A stretch of DNA of 56,215 nucleotides from Lachnospiraceae bacterium (lineage in GTDB: Bacteria > Bacillota > Clostridia > Lachnospirales > Lachnospiraceae): contig JAFYWD010000085.1 in NCBI GenBank assembly GCA_017558205.1, positions 1-56,215 on the forward strand, read 5' to 3'. The notes under the pieces are model-generated. The model was given only the letters and a program-made list of their open reading frames with translations. It ran no database searches and was not told where the DNA came from. The position numbers and the translations under genes were made by a program. Numbering within the stretch: the first letter of the stretch is position 1; every line of letters begins with the position of its first letter. This document shows, one piece after another, positions 35,662 through 45,162 of the stretch.

Positions 35662-35884
35662 TTTAGTTCTCCCTTCTTATTTAAGAATTTTTTATTCCTG
35701 TTCATTTCCACTCCGGACATATTGGTACCGGTTGGATAAAAAGTGTAACAACCCTATATCACACTCTTTACGTAATATTATTTTATGCATTCCATAAAAA
35801 AAAAGAAGTTTTACTGGTCGCATCTTTCGTCAATCTTCTTTCTTGCTTCCTTCCTCATCTTTTTATTTTTTCACTGCTTCATAA
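35662..35884. other. Non-coding region upstream of the typA promoter
   Basis: No ORF is supported. GGACATATTGGTACCGGTTG at 35715-35734 resembles, in reverse complement with small gaps, the inner arm of the typA leader hairpin (CAACGGTACTAATGTCC, near 36021). It may be a further trace of the same repeat. Confidence 0.4.
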
Positions 35885-35913
35885 TTGCAGGTTCTAAAAA
35901 AGGATGATATACT
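35885..35913 (+). promoter_or_regulatory. Promoter of typA
   Basis: TTGCAG (35885-35890), 17-nt spacer, TATACT (35908-35913). Start near 35920 gives a leader of about 245 nt that contains the whole 194-nt inverted repeat. Confidence 0.65.
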
Positions 35914-35938
35914 GTTGAAGTTTAATGCTTAGCTATCA

Positions 35939-36132
35939 GGGTCAAAAGCCCTTATTGTGGTATTTATCTATACAATATATACAATTCAACATAAGGACGT
36001 TTTCACTCAACTAAAAACGCAACGGTACTAATGTCCCAAAATACATGACATAAGAACCGGCGTTTTTAGAAACCTTCTTTATGAATTGTATATATAGTAT
36101 TAAGTATAATTTAATGAAAGGGCTTTTGACCC
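35939..36132 (+). other. Giant nested hairpin in the typA leader
   Basis: Outer arms GGGTCAAAAGCCCTT (35939-35953) and AAGGGCTTTTGACCC (36118-36132) are a perfect 15-bp inverted repeat. Inside, ATATATACAATTCA near 35976-35989 pairs with its exact complement near 36082-36095; AAAAACG pairs with CGTTTTT at 36061; and GGT...ATGTC pairs with GACAT...ACC around the loop. The whole 194 nt can fold as one hairpin. It may be a regulatory RNA or a MITE-like element. Confidence 0.75.
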
Positions 36133-36164
36133 CTTACTTATAAAAATATAGGGAGACATATGTA

Positions 36165-37997
36165 ATGAAACAATCAAGAGAGGATATAAGAAATATTGCT
36201 ATTATCGCCCATGTAGATCATGGTAAAACCACACTGGTAGACGAGCTCTTAAAGCAAAGCGGTGTTTTCAGAGCCAATCAGGAGGTAGCTGAAAGAGTGA
36301 TGGATTCCAATGACCTGGAGCGTGAAAGAGGTATCACCATTCTTGCTAAAAACACTGCCGTAACCTACAAAAATACAAAGATTAATATCATTGATACCCC
36401 GGGTCATGCCGATTTTGGCGGTGAAGTGGAACGTGTTCTGAAAATGGTTAATGGTGTTGTACTGGTGGTAGATGCTTTCGAGGGTGCCATGCCCCAGACA
36501 AAATTTGTTCTTCAAAAGGCTCTGGAATTAGGTCTTCCGGTAATTGTCTGTGTAAATAAAATTGATCGTCCTGAGGCCAGACCTAAGGAAGTAATCGATG
36601 AAATTCTGGAATTATTTTTAGATTTGGATGCCAGCGAAGAGCAGCTGGACTGCCCCTTTGTTTTTGCCTCTGCCAAGGGTGGCTATTCCTCTTTATCCTA
36701 TGAAGAACAAGGGGAAAATATGGTTCCTCTTTTTGAAACCATTTTGGATTATATTCCTGCTCCCACAGGAGACCCTGAAGCCGGCTGCCAGGTTCTCATC
36801 AGTACCATTGACTATAATGAATATGTAGGCAGAATCGGTGTAGGAAAGGTAGATAATGGAGAAATTAAGGTAAACCAGGAGGTACTCCTTTTAAATCACC
36901 ATGATCCGGAAACGCAAAAAAAGGTGAAAATTTCCAAGCTTTATGAGTTTGACGGCTTGAATAAAGTAGAGGTTACTTCTGCTTCCATCGGCTCTATCGT
37001 GGCAATTTCGGGAATTACGGATATTCACATCGGCGATACCCTCTGTTCTGTTGATGCCCCCTGTGCCATTCCTTTTCAGAAAATATCAGAGCCTACGATT
37101 GCCATGCATTTTTGTGTAAATGATTCTCCTCTTGCCGGTCAGGAGGGTAAATACGTTACCAGCCGTCACCTCCGTGACCGTTTATTTAAAGAGCTTCATA
37201 CAGATGTATCCCTTAGAGTGGAAGAAACAGAAAGTACTGAGGTTTTCAAGGTTTCCGGAAGAGGAGAGCTGCATCTTTCCGTTCTAATAGAAAATATGAG
37301 AAGAGAGGGCTACGAATTTGCAGTTTCCAAGGCCGAGGTTTTATATAAAACAAATGAACGTAACCAAAAGCTGGAGCCTATGGAGCTGGCCTATATTGAT
37401 GTCCCGGAAGAATTCTCCGGAAGCGTAATTCAAAAGCTCAGTAACCGTAAGGGAGAGCTTCAAGGTATGAGCCCCATAAACGGTGGCTACACCCGTCTGG
37501 AATTTTCCATCCCCTCCCGTGGTCTTATTGGCTACCGCGGTGAATTTATGACTGATACCAAGGGAAATGGAATTTTAAATACTATTTTTGATGGCTACGG
37601 TCCTTATAAGGGTGATCTTTCCTATCGAAAACAGGGCTCTTTAATTGCCTTTGAGGCGGGAGAAGCCATTACCTACGGATTGTTTAATGCCCAGGAAAGG
37701 GGAACCTTATTTATTGGTCCCGGAGAAAAGGTTTATGCCGGCATGGTCATCGGACAGACCGGAAAAACAGAAGATATTGAAATCAATGTATGTAAGAAGA
37801 AGCAGCTGACAAATACCCGAGCCTCCGGCTCAGATGATGCTCTTCGTCTTTCACCTCCACGAATCCTCAGTCTGGAGCAGGCACTGGAATTTATTGATGT
37901 AGATGAGCTTTTGGAAATCACTCCCAAAAGTCTTCGAGTACGTAAACGAATTCTTGATGCTACCTTAAGAAAAAGATCTTCTTTTAATAAAGCATAG
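36165..37997 (+). CDS. typA: Ribosome-associated GTPase TypA/BipA
   Basis: 610 residues. A translation-factor GTPase acting on the ribosome, needed at low temperature and in stress in many bacteria. Seen: AHVDHGKTTLVDELL (G1, residues 15-29), RERGITILAKN (G2), DTPGHADFGGEVER (G3), NKIDRPEARP (G4), SAKGG-type G5 as ASAKGG, domain II, the EF-G-like domain, and the BipA-specific C-terminus with NTRASGSDDALRLSPPR. Start ATG with GGGAG 8-9 nt upstream. Its leader carries the unusual hairpin at 35939-36132, which ends 32 nt before the ATG. Confidence 0.97.
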   Translation: MKQSREDIRNIAIIAHVDHGKTTLVDELLKQSGVFRANQEVAERVMDSNDLERERGITILAKNTAVTYKNTKINIIDTPGHADFGGEVERVLKMVNGVVLVVDAFEGAMPQTKFVLQKALELGLPVIVCVNKIDRPEARPKEVIDEILELFLDLDASEEQLDCPFVFASAKGGYSSLSYEEQGENMVPLFETILDYIPAPTGDPEAGCQVLISTIDYNEYVGRIGVGKVDNGEIKVNQEVLLLNHHDPETQKKVKISKLYEFDGLNKVEVTSASIGSIVAISGITDIHIGDTLCSVDAPCAIPFQKISEPTIAMHFCVNDSPLAGQEGKYVTSRHLRDRLFKELHTDVSLRVEETESTEVFKVSGRGELHLSVLIENMRREGYEFAVSKAEVLYKTNERNQKLEPMELAYIDVPEEFSGSVIQKLSNRKGELQGMSPINGGYTRLEFSIPSRGLIGYRGEFMTDTKGNGILNTIFDGYGPYKGDLSYRKQGSLIAFEAGEAITYGLFNAQERGTLFIGPGEKVYAGMVIGQTGKTEDIEINVCKKKQLTNTRASGSDDALRLSPPRILSLEQALEFIDVDELLEITPKSLRVRKRILDATLRKRSSFNKA

Positions 37998-38003
37998 CTT
38001 CAT

Positions 38004-38037
38004 AAAAAAAGAATACCTCACCGGGTATTCTTTTTTT
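38004..38037. terminator. Bidirectional terminator typA / exoA
   Basis: AAAAAAAGAATACC (38004-38017) and GGTATTCTTTTTTT (38024-38037) around a short loop, between convergent genes. Confidence 0.88.
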
Positions 38038-38057
38038 CTTTGGGTTATATTATAAAA

Positions 38058-38813
38058 TTATAAATTAATCTCTAACCATACAGGACAATGATCAGAACCG
38101 TATACCTCCGTTAAAATACCGGCATCCTGCAGCTTATCCTTTAAAGAATCAGAAACCATAAAATAATCGATACGCCAGCCTGCATTTTTTGCTCTTGCCT
38201 GAAAACGGTAGGACCACCAGGAATAAATCTCTACCTGGTCCGGATAAAAATGACGGAAGGTATCTACAAAGCCATTTTCCTGAAGCTTTGTCATACATGC
38301 TCTTTCCTCATCGGTAAAGCCTGCATTTTTTCGGTTAGTCTTAGGATTCTTAAGGTCAATTTCCTTATGAGCCACATTCAAATCTCCACAAAAAATTACC
38401 GGCTTTTTTTCCTCCAGCTTTTTCAAGTATGATAAAAAGTCCTCTTCCCATTTCATCCGGTAATCAAGACGCTTTAATCCATCCTGGGAATTGGGTGTAT
38501 AAACAGTAAGTACATAATAATTGTCATATTCTAGGGTAACTACTCTTCCCTCCTGGTCATGCTCCTCCATTCCGATACCAAGCATCACTGAGACCGGTTC
38601 TTTTTTTGCAAAAATTGCCGTACCCGAATAGCCTTTTTTTACGGCATAATTCCAATATTGATGATAACCTTCCAATTGCAGGTCAATCTGTCCTTCCTGC
38701 AGCTTACTTTCCTGAATACAGAAAAAATCTGCGTCTGCCTCCTTAAAAAAATCTAAAAATCCTTTTTCCACACAGGCTCTCAGGCCATTAACATTCCATG
38801 AAATTAATTTCAT
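38058..38813 (-). CDS. exoA: Exodeoxyribonuclease III / AP endonuclease (ExoA)
   Basis: 251 residues, Mg-dependent AP endonuclease and 3'-5' exonuclease of base excision repair. Seen: [10 protein letters not shown] (residues 4-13), [10 protein letters not shown] (metal Glu), [72 protein letters not shown] and GSDHCPV with the catalytic His. Complete. It ends the yigZ-mgtE-exoA group, 12 nt after mgtE. It is a second AP endonuclease beside nfo at 25138. Confidence 0.96.
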   Translation of the reverse strand: MKLISWNVNGLRACVEKGFLDFFKEADADFFCIQESKLQEGQIDLQLEGYHQYWNYAVKKGYSGTAIFAKKEPVSVMLGIGMEEHDQEGRVVTLEYDNYYVLTVYTPNSQDGLKRLDYRMKWEEDFLSYLKKLEEKKPVIFCGDLNVAHKEIDLKNPKTNRKNAGFTDEERACMTKLQENGFVDTFRHFYPDQVEIYSWWSYRFQARAKNAGWRIDYFMVSDSLKDKLQDAGILTEVYGSDHCPVWLEINL

Positions 38814-38825
38814 TTTTTCCTCCTT

Positions 38826-40175
38826 CTAAAGTCCTAATAAATTTGTAGCTATATTAAAATAAATAATCAATGATAACGCATCCACAATGGTTGTAATGAA
38901 GGGGCTGGCCATAACTGCCGGATCCAGTCCTACCTTTTGGGCCAGCATGGGGAGCACACTGCCTACCACCTTGGCAATCATCAAGGTACAAATTAAGGTT
39001 AAACAGATTACCATGGCAATGGGAACTCCTACATGGTCAAAAAACAGCAGCTTCAGGAAGCAGACGATAAATAAGGTAAGGCCGCAAAGCAAGGCTACTC
39101 TTAGCTCCTTCCACATAACCTTTCCCATATCTTCAAACTCGATTTCTTCCAAAGACAGTCCTCGGATAATGGTTCCGCTGGATTGTCCCCCTGCATTTCC
39201 CCCGGTACCCATCAGCATGGGAATATAGGCTGTCAGAATTACACAGGCACTGAGGGCCTCCTCCGCAGAAGAAATAATTCTTTCCGTAAAGGTGGCCGAA
39301 ACCATTAACAGTAAGAGCCAGGGAATTCTTTTTTTCCAGGTCTCCCAGATTCCGGTACGCATATATGGCTTATCACTGGGTACAATAGCCGCCATTCTTT
39401 CAATATCCTCTGTTGCCTCCTGTGTCAAAATATCCACAACGTCATCAACGGTGATAATTCCTACCAGGCGATTTTCCTGGTCCACTACCGGCATGGAGGT
39501 AAAGTCATATTTTTGGAACTGCCTGGCCACCTCTTCCTGGTCCATCATGGTGTTAATGGAGATTACATTTTCATGCATAATATCACCGATTACCGCATCC
39601 GGTGGGCTTAAAAGCAGATAACGAAGAGCCACGGTTCCTATCAGCGTCCTTCTGCTGTCCAGTACATAGCAGATATTAATGGTCTCACTGTCCACTCCCA
39701 CCATTCTGATACGTTCAATGGCATTTTGAACTGTTAAATTTTCCTTCAAATCCACAAATTCCACTGTCATAATACTTCCGGCTGAATCCTCCGGATATCT
39801 TAACAGATGGTTGATATCTCTTCTTGTTTCCGGACTGGCTAAAGACAACAACTTTTTTACTACACTGGCAGGCATTTCTTCTAAAAGGTCAGTGGCATCG
39901 TCAGCCATCAGATTGTCAATAATATTAGCTGCATCCCGCTCTGATAGTGAAGTAATAATAAACTGCTGGTTTTCAACCTCCATATAAGAAAAAACATCTG
40001 CCGCCAGATCCTTTGGTAAAATTCGGAAAATTTTTAACATTTCCTCCTCTTCCATTTCCTCCATAATGGCAGCAATATCTGCTTCATTTAATTCCATCAG
40101 CTTTTGTCGAAGGCCGGTATATTGTTTTGTTTCCAATAATTCTTTTAATTCTTCTACCACATTTTCAAGATCCAT
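38826..40175 (-). CDS. mgtE: Magnesium transporter MgtE
   Basis: 449 residues, Mg2+ channel of the membrane gated by cytosolic Mg. Seen: N-terminal helical domain (residues 1-125, LMELNEADIAAIMEEMEEEE), a CBS pair (about 130-255, YPEDSAGSIMTVEFV; GIITVDDVVDIL), then five TM helices with the pore region GTGGNAGGQSSG and MASPFITTIVDALSLIIYF near the end. Normal length. No M-box riboswitch: only 42 nt separate it from yigZ. ExoA follows after 12 nt. Confidence 0.95.
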   Translation of the reverse strand: MDLENVVEELKELLETKQYTGLRQKLMELNEADIAAIMEEMEEEEMLKIFRILPKDLAADVFSYMEVENQQFIITSLSERDAANIIDNLMADDATDLLEEMPASVVKKLLSLASPETRRDINHLLRYPEDSAGSIMTVEFVDLKENLTVQNAIERIRMVGVDSETINICYVLDSRRTLIGTVALRYLLLSPPDAVIGDIMHENVISINTMMDQEEVARQFQKYDFTSMPVVDQENRLVGIITVDDVVDILTQEATEDIERMAAIVPSDKPYMRTGIWETWKKRIPWLLLLMVSATFTERIISSAEEALSACVILTAYIPMLMGTGGNAGGQSSGTIIRGLSLEEIEFEDMGKVMWKELRVALLCGLTLFIVCFLKLLFFDHVGVPIAMVICLTLICTLMIAKVVGSVLPMLAQKVGLDPAVMASPFITTIVDALSLIIYFNIATNLLGL

Positions 40176-40217
40176 TGTTTACCGCCTTTCTATCCGAATA
40201 TTTTTATCCGGACATTT

Positions 40218-40862
40218 CTATTCTAACAGCCTGTATTCACTGTTTCCTTCTGTAATCTTACATCGGGCAGCTGTTGCCTGTATAATTTCTTTTAAAATTT
40301 CTTCTTTATTTTCCTGTAAAAGAAATGCCGTTATTTTAACTATCTCCGTAAATTCCGATTGATATTCCGTAATCCCGGCCTTTCCCAAAATATACTGAAT
40401 CTTACCTATATTATTATAATCCGACTCTAAATAAACCTCACAGCCATATACCTGGGTTGCAATCCGGCTGTTAGCCAGTCCCTCCTGTACAGCTTTTGTA
40501 TAGGCTCTTACCAGTCCTCCGGTTCCCAGTAAAACACCTCCAAAATACCTTGTCACAACAACCACTGTATTATGAAGCCCCTGCCCCAGAAGTACCTCCA
40601 GCATCGGGCGTCCTGCCGTACCGGAGGGTTCTCCGTCATCACTGCATCTGGTAATCTCATTATGCTCTCCTAAGACGAAGGCACTGCAATTATGCCTGGC
40701 ATCCCAGTATTTCTTTTTCATACTATCTATAAATTCTGTGGCCTGTTCTACAGTTTCCACTGCCGCAACATTGGCAATAAATTTAGATTTTTTTTCTACA
40801 ATCTCACCGGTTCCACCTTCTACCGTAATCTTTACCGGTAAAAAAATCTCCTGTTTTTCCAT
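40218..40862 (-). CDS. YigZ/IMPACT family protein
   Basis: 214 residues. The N-terminal UPF0029/IMPACT domain shows VEKKSKFIANVAAVETVEQATEFID, in parts EKKSKFIANV and AHNCSAFVLG (written ARHNCSAFVLG), then SDDGEPSGTAGRPMLEVL and VVVTRYFGGVLLGTGGLVRAY, the family signature. The C-terminal half is the small ferredoxin-like YigZ domain. The biochemical role is unclear for the bacterial members; some are linked to translation control by homology with yeast Yih1. First gene of the group with mgtE and exoA. Confidence 0.92.
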   Translation of the reverse strand: MEKQEIFLPVKITVEGGTGEIVEKKSKFIANVAAVETVEQATEFIDSMKKKYWDARHNCSAFVLGEHNEITRCSDDGEPSGTAGRPMLEVLLGQGLHNTVVVVTRYFGGVLLGTGGLVRAYTKAVQEGLANSRIATQVYGCEVYLESDYNNIGKIQYILGKAGITEYQSEFTEIVKITAFLLQENKEEILKEIIQATAARCKITEGNSEYRLLE

Positions 40863-41063
40863 TTTTTCTATTATCTTCCTTATTCTGCAAATTATTATTA
40901 ATATTCTAGCATAAAAATAAAAGTTTTTGTGTACAATTCTTAATAATTAAGAAAATCCTTTATTTACCTATTTTTTTTTGCTATAATCTTATAGTCAATG
41001 CCCTAAAATGGGCAAAAAAATAGAAAGCTTAAACCTTTGTATGATTTTAAGGAGGCATAATAC

Positions 41064-43802
41064 ATGAATTATGGCAAAAAAGGTGTCCAAAACAAGCAAA
41101 AGGCACTGAATGCTAAATCATCTAAATGGGGAAGAAAAGCTGCCTTACTCTTTTTCAAAGTTTTTCTGGTTGTTTTTTTAGCCGGAGGAGTTATTGCAGC
41201 CAGCGCTATGTTTGGTGTTTTAAAGGGGATTATTGATTCCTCTCCTGATATTTCTCAGATGAATATTGCACCGACACGTTTTTCTACATTTATTTATGAC
41301 AGTGAAGGGAATCAGACTGCCAAGCTGGTAGCTTCCGATTCCAATCGTATCCCTGTTTCCATGGATAAAATTCCCGAAGATTTGGCTCATGCTTTTGTGG
41401 CAATTGAAGATTCCCGTTTCTATGAGCATAATGGAATTGATATTAAAGGAATTATGCGTGCTGCCATGGTTGGTATCAAAAATAAATTCGATTTTACGGA
41501 AGGTGCCAGTACCATAACACAGCAGCTGTTAAAAAATATTGTTTTCACGGATTGGGTACATGAAGACAGCTTTGCTGAAAAAATTAAGCGTAAAGTACAG
41601 GAACAGTATCTGGCCATGGAGCTGGAAAAAGAGCTGGACAAAAATACCATTCTTGTAAACTATATGAATACCATTAACCTGGGACAAAATACCTTGGGAG
41701 TACAGGCGGCTTCCCTGCGTTATTTTAATAAACAGGTGCATGAATTAAATCTGTCTGAATGTGCAGTATTGGCAGGAATTACTAAGAATCCTTCCAAATT
41801 TAATCCTATTACACATCCGGATAAAAATGCAGAAAGAAGAACTAAGGTCTTAAATGATATGCTGGAGCAGGAATTTATTACTCAGGCTGAATATGACGAA
41901 GCCATGGCTGATAATCCTTATGCCAGAATCAAAACTACCAATGAGGTGGTAGGTGATAATGTAATCACTTCTTATTTTGATGATGCCGTTACGGAACAGG
42001 TGTACGAAGATCTTTTGGCTGCCGGGTATGATGACAATCAGGCTTATACCCTCTTATACTCAGGTGGTTTAAAAATTTATTCTACTCAGGACCCCAGAAT
42101 ACAGGATATCTGTGATACTGTTTATTCCGATCCTGAAAATTATCCCGAAAAATTCTATTGGGCACTGGAATACCGTCTGAGTATCAGTAAAGCAAATGGT
42201 GAGGTAGAACATTATAGCAAGCAGATGCTTCAGGCTTTCCTGCGTGAAAACGGAAAAAAGGGATTTAATCTCTTATACTCCACTCAGGAGGAAGCCTTAG
42301 AGGATATCCGTATTTATCAGGAATCTCTACTGGGACCGGGTGATGACATTCTGGATGAAATCATTGAATTTACACCTCAGCCCCAGGTTTCCATTACCAT
42401 TGCCGATCAAAGTACCGGTCATGTAGTAGCTATGATTGGAGGACGTGGAACGAAGGATAAAGCGAGAACACTAAACCGTGCAACCTCCACCACCAGATCC
42501 CCCGGCTCCACCTTTAAGGTGCTTGCCTCCTTTGGGCCTGCTATAGATAGTGGTGGTTTTACACTGGCTACCACTGTTAATGATGCTCCTTTCTTCTATT
42601 ATGATGGCTCACCTGTAAAAAACTGGTATGATAAACAGGCTGTTCCTTATCGTGGACTCCAGTCTATCCGTCAAGGAATTTATGATTCTTTAAATATTGT
42701 AGCTGTAAAAACCATTACTCAGATTACTCCACAGCTGGGATATGATTATTTAATGAAATTTAATTTTTCCACTTTGGAGACTGCTTATGAAGTTGACGGA
42801 AAACTCCATACCGATATTCATCAGTCACTGGCACTTGGCGGACTAACCCGTGGAGTTACCAATATGGAGCTGAATGCAGCCTATGCTGCCATAGCTAATC
42901 ATGGAGAATATATTAAACCTAAGCTTTATACTAAGGTTGTAGACAATAACGGAAATATTGTATTAGACAATACAGCCAATGAAGCTACCCAGGTATTTAA
43001 GGCTACCACTGCCTTCCTGCTTACAAGCGCTATGCAGGATACTGTTATCCGCGGTACCGGTGGTGCTGTCCGTTTCGATGGAATGCCTATTGCCGGAAAA
43101 ACCGGTACTACTACAGATAACCTTGATGTGTGGTTTGCAGGCTATACTCCTTATTATACTGCTACTACCTGGACCGGTTATGATAATAATGAAGCAAAAT
43201 TAAACGATAGCACAGGCCTGCAGCTTTCCAAAAAACTCTGGAAAAAAGTAATGTCTGAGATTCACGCAAACCTACCTTCCAAATCCTTTGATACTCCTGC
43301 CGGAATCGTACAGGCAACTGTCTGCTCCCGTTCAGGAAAATTAGGAATACCGGGACTTTGTGATCACACACTGACTACAGAATACTTTGAAGAGGGAACC
43401 GTGCCCAAGGAAAGCTGTAATGTCCATTACCAAGGTGCTTTATGTAACTATACACAGCAGGCTGCTTGTACTAATTGTCCATTTAAAATAGAAGGTGTAT
43501 TTGAGTTAACACCACCGGAACATCCTTCTCTTTTAAGCGGATCTACCGGTGCTGTTACTACTCCCGGCACAGGAACTGCTCCTGCTACTCCGGATACAGC
43601 AACTTCTGCAGAAGGCACAGTAGGACCTGACGGCAATCCGGTACCTGCTACAAATAATGTTACCTACTGCCCTCATACAGATGCCTTTATGGCTGATCCT
43701 AATAAGGATGCTATTATTGCACAGCATTGGGCAGAAATCCAACAGAGAAATCAGGCAGCATTGGATGCTGCGGCGGCAGCTGCTGCTAACGGTACTCAAT
43801 AA
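41064..43802 (+). CDS. Class A penicillin-binding protein (PBP1A type)
   Basis: 912 residues, bifunctional cell-wall synthase. One TM helix at about residues 27-52 and the rest outside. Glycosyltransferase: AIEDSRFYEHNGID (catalytic Glu, about 114-127), GASTITQQLLKN, and KIKRKVQEQYLAMELE. Transpeptidase: SPGSTFK (active Ser with SxxK), SLN in YDSLNIVAVK, and KTGTT at about 680. Tail from about 825: Thr/Pro/Gly-rich, Cys-containing (CTNCPF upstream), ending in an Ala-rich run. AAGGAGG lies before the ATG; a TATAAT at 40982-40987 may be its -10. Confidence 0.95.
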   Translation: MNYGKKGVQNKQKALNAKSSKWGRKAALLFFKVFLVVFLAGGVIAASAMFGVLKGIIDSSPDISQMNIAPTRFSTFIYDSEGNQTAKLVASDSNRIPVSMDKIPEDLAHAFVAIEDSRFYEHNGIDIKGIMRAAMVGIKNKFDFTEGASTITQQLLKNIVFTDWVHEDSFAEKIKRKVQEQYLAMELEKELDKNTILVNYMNTINLGQNTLGVQAASLRYFNKQVHELNLSECAVLAGITKNPSKFNPITHPDKNAERRTKVLNDMLEQEFITQAEYDEAMADNPYARIKTTNEVVGDNVITSYFDDAVTEQVYEDLLAAGYDDNQAYTLLYSGGLKIYSTQDPRIQDICDTVYSDPENYPEKFYWALEYRLSISKANGEVEHYSKQMLQAFLRENGKKGFNLLYSTQEEALEDIRIYQESLLGPGDDILDEIIEFTPQPQVSITIADQSTGHVVAMIGGRGTKDKARTLNRATSTTRSPGSTFKVLASFGPAIDSGGFTLATTVNDAPFFYYDGSPVKNWYDKQAVPYRGLQSIRQGIYDSLNIVAVKTITQITPQLGYDYLMKFNFSTLETAYEVDGKLHTDIHQSLALGGLTRGVTNMELNAAYAAIANHGEYIKPKLYTKVVDNNGNIVLDNTANEATQVFKATTAFLLTSAMQDTVIRGTGGAVRFDGMPIAGKTGTTTDNLDVWFAGYTPYYTATTWTGYDNNEAKLNDSTGLQLSKKLWKKVMSEIHANLPSKSFDTPAGIVQATVCSRSGKLGIPGLCDHTLTTEYFEEGTVPKESCNVHYQGALCNYTQQAACTNCPFKIEGVFELTPPEHPSLLSGSTGAVTTPGTGTAPATPDTATSAEGTVGPDGNPVPATNNVTYCPHTDAFMADPNKDAIIAQHWAEIQQRNQAALDAAAAAAANGTQ

Positions 43803-43877
43803 TATTAAAGCAGATTCAGTACTTTGGGCGAACTTTTAAAGAGCCCTCGGATAACATAGTTTTTAGAATAATTTAAG

Positions 43878-43925
43878 AGAGCTGTTAGTCCCGGGAAAAA
43901 TATTCCTAAAACTAACAGCTCTTTC
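43878..43925 (+). terminator. Terminator of the PBP gene
   Basis: AGAGCTGTTAGT (43878-43889) pairs with ACTAACAGCTCT (43911-43922), then a T-rich tail. Confidence 0.82.
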
Positions 43926-44028
43926 TTTTACACATTCTAACCGTTATACTCTGCCTCCCGGCCATAGATGATGCAGGGCGCTAAATCACCTCTGTTCTTC
44001 ACTGGCAATCAGACTTGTCCTCTAAATC

Positions 44029-44502
44029 TTACTCTTCTGCCTCTGTAGCTTCTACTGCTATAGGAATCTCTTCCTCTTCTATTACCGTCTCTTCGATAAT
44101 CTGAACTTCTGCATCCTCAAAATCATCTTCTTCATCAAAAAAATCTTCTGCTACCTTTTCTCCGCATTTAGGACAAAACGTATATTGAACGTCTATAGGG
44201 TTTCCACACGACTGACATTCTGCTGTTCCTTTTAATGCTTTTAATCGCTTTTCCAATGCTTCTATGGCATTCTTAGCATCACGGATAGCCTGTACACTTT
44301 CCTCAAATTCGCTATCAATATCAATCTCCTTATACTTTTCAAAATAAGCCTCACCAATTTTTGCATAGTGCTTTTTAATTTCTATATTTACTCCTGAAAT
44401 CTGTCCCTTTAAATTAGCAATCTCAGCCATTTTCTTAGCTGCCTCAGCAGCTTCTCTTCCTTTGCTTGTTAATACCTCACTTAAATTTTCAAAAAATGCC
44501 AT
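44029..44502 (-). CDS. Zinc-ribbon coiled-coil protein
   Basis: 157 residues, soluble. Residues 1-95 are a long helix/coiled coil (AEIANLKGQISGVNIEIKKHYAKIG). Residues 97-118 form a zinc ribbon, CQSCGNPIDVQYTFCPKCG, with two CxxC pairs. The tail is strongly acidic (FFDEEDDFEDAEV ...). No enzyme domain. Such ribbon proteins may be envelope-stress or scaffold proteins, but the function is unknown. GGAGG upstream of the ATG. Confidence 0.85.
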   Translation of the reverse strand: MAFFENLSEVLTSKGREAAEAAKKMAEIANLKGQISGVNIEIKKHYAKIGEAYFEKYKEIDIDSEFEESVQAIRDAKNAIEALEKRLKALKGTAECQSCGNPIDVQYTFCPKCGEKVAEDFFDEEDDFEDAEVQIIEETVIEEEEIPIAVEATEAEE

Positions 44503-44841
44503 AATATTTCCTCCCTATTCCTTTATCATACTTTATTTTTATAGTTTTATTCTTATTTTCTGATTATTATTATAAAGCCTGATACTGTTTTTTTCAATCA
44601 CACAGTTCCTATACATTAAAATATAAGACAAAAGCATAAATATATTCAGCATAGGAGTTTTATAAAAACGAAATAGACATACAGTAAACCATACGGTACT
44701 GACATCAATTACTCAGTAAATAAGCAATTTGTACTGAATCTTATGACTTCATAGAAAAATAACTTCTGAGCCCTAAAGGTGTATAGTAAAAGTAATATTA
44801 TTAAGAAGGAAAAGAATTGCCATCAAGATATAATATTTTTA
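44503..44841. other. AT-rich gap with no supported gene
   Basis: No ORF with a ribosome site is seen on either strand. CGGTACTGACATC near 44694 loosely resembles the inner arm of the typA leader element. The upstream region of the zinc-ribbon gene is included here. Confidence 0.5.
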
Positions 44842-44870
44842 TTGACATTCTCCCTACCATGTAGTAGAAT
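44842..44870 (+). promoter_or_regulatory. Promoter of tRNA-Thr
   Basis: TTGACA (44842-44847), 17-nt spacer, TAGAAT (44865-44870), 27 nt before the mature tRNA. Confidence 0.82.
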
Positions 44871-44897
44871 ATTTCTTGTCGGTAAGACAATTCAGAT

Positions 44898-44970
44898 GCT
44901 GATATAGCACAGTCGGTAGTGCGTCGCATTGGTAGTGCGGAGGTCACGGGTTCGATTCCCGTTATCAGCT
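44898..44970 (+). tRNA. tRNA-Thr (anticodon GGT)
   Basis: Complete cloverleaf: acceptor GCTGATA (44898-44904) with TATCAGC (44963-44969), D-arm GCAC...GTGC, anticodon stem TCGCA/TGCGG (one T-G pair) with loop TTGGTAG, 5-nt variable loop, and TPsiC arm ACGGG-TTCGATT-CCCGT. Anticodon GGT reads ACC/ACT. The 3' CCA is not encoded. A terminator follows; the downstream region looks scarred. Confidence 0.95.
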
Positions 44971-44993
44971 TGCTTGTTATATTTATTACAAAG

Positions 44994-45024
44994 TCCTGTA
45001 ATCTTAATGGTTGCAGGATTTTTT
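44994..45024 (+). terminator. Terminator of tRNA-Thr
   Basis: TCCTGTAA (44994-45001) pairs with TTGCAGGA (45011-45018), one wobble, then six Ts. Confidence 0.78.
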
Positions 45025-45118
45025 GTTGATTTTACTAGGGTTTGCGGACTTTTTTAAACAAATTTTATTGCTACAAAAAACAAAACACTTGTTCTTTAAA
45101 ACAGTATTTTTTCTAATT

Positions 45119-45142
45119 ATATGACACGAAATATGACACGAA
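45119..45142 (+). repeat. Tandem 12-bp repeat ATATGACACGAA
   Basis: Two perfect head-to-tail copies (45119-45130 and 45131-45142), 150 nt past the tRNA and 20 nt from the end of a broken gene. It may mark an old integration or excision end. Confidence 0.7.
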
Positions 45143-45162
45143 TTTTATGGATATTGACAATA

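Noticed and set aside
36086-36110. TTGTAT and TATAAT as a promoter inside the typA hairpin
   Set aside because: The spacing is only 13 nt; the pair at 35885-35913 has 17.
40176-40217. M-box riboswitch before mgtE
   Set aside because: The gap is only 42 nt and shows no M-box motif.
40988-41063. Small hairpin GCCC...GGGC before the PBP gene as a riboswitch
   Set aside because: Only 4 bp with no conserved aptamer sequence.
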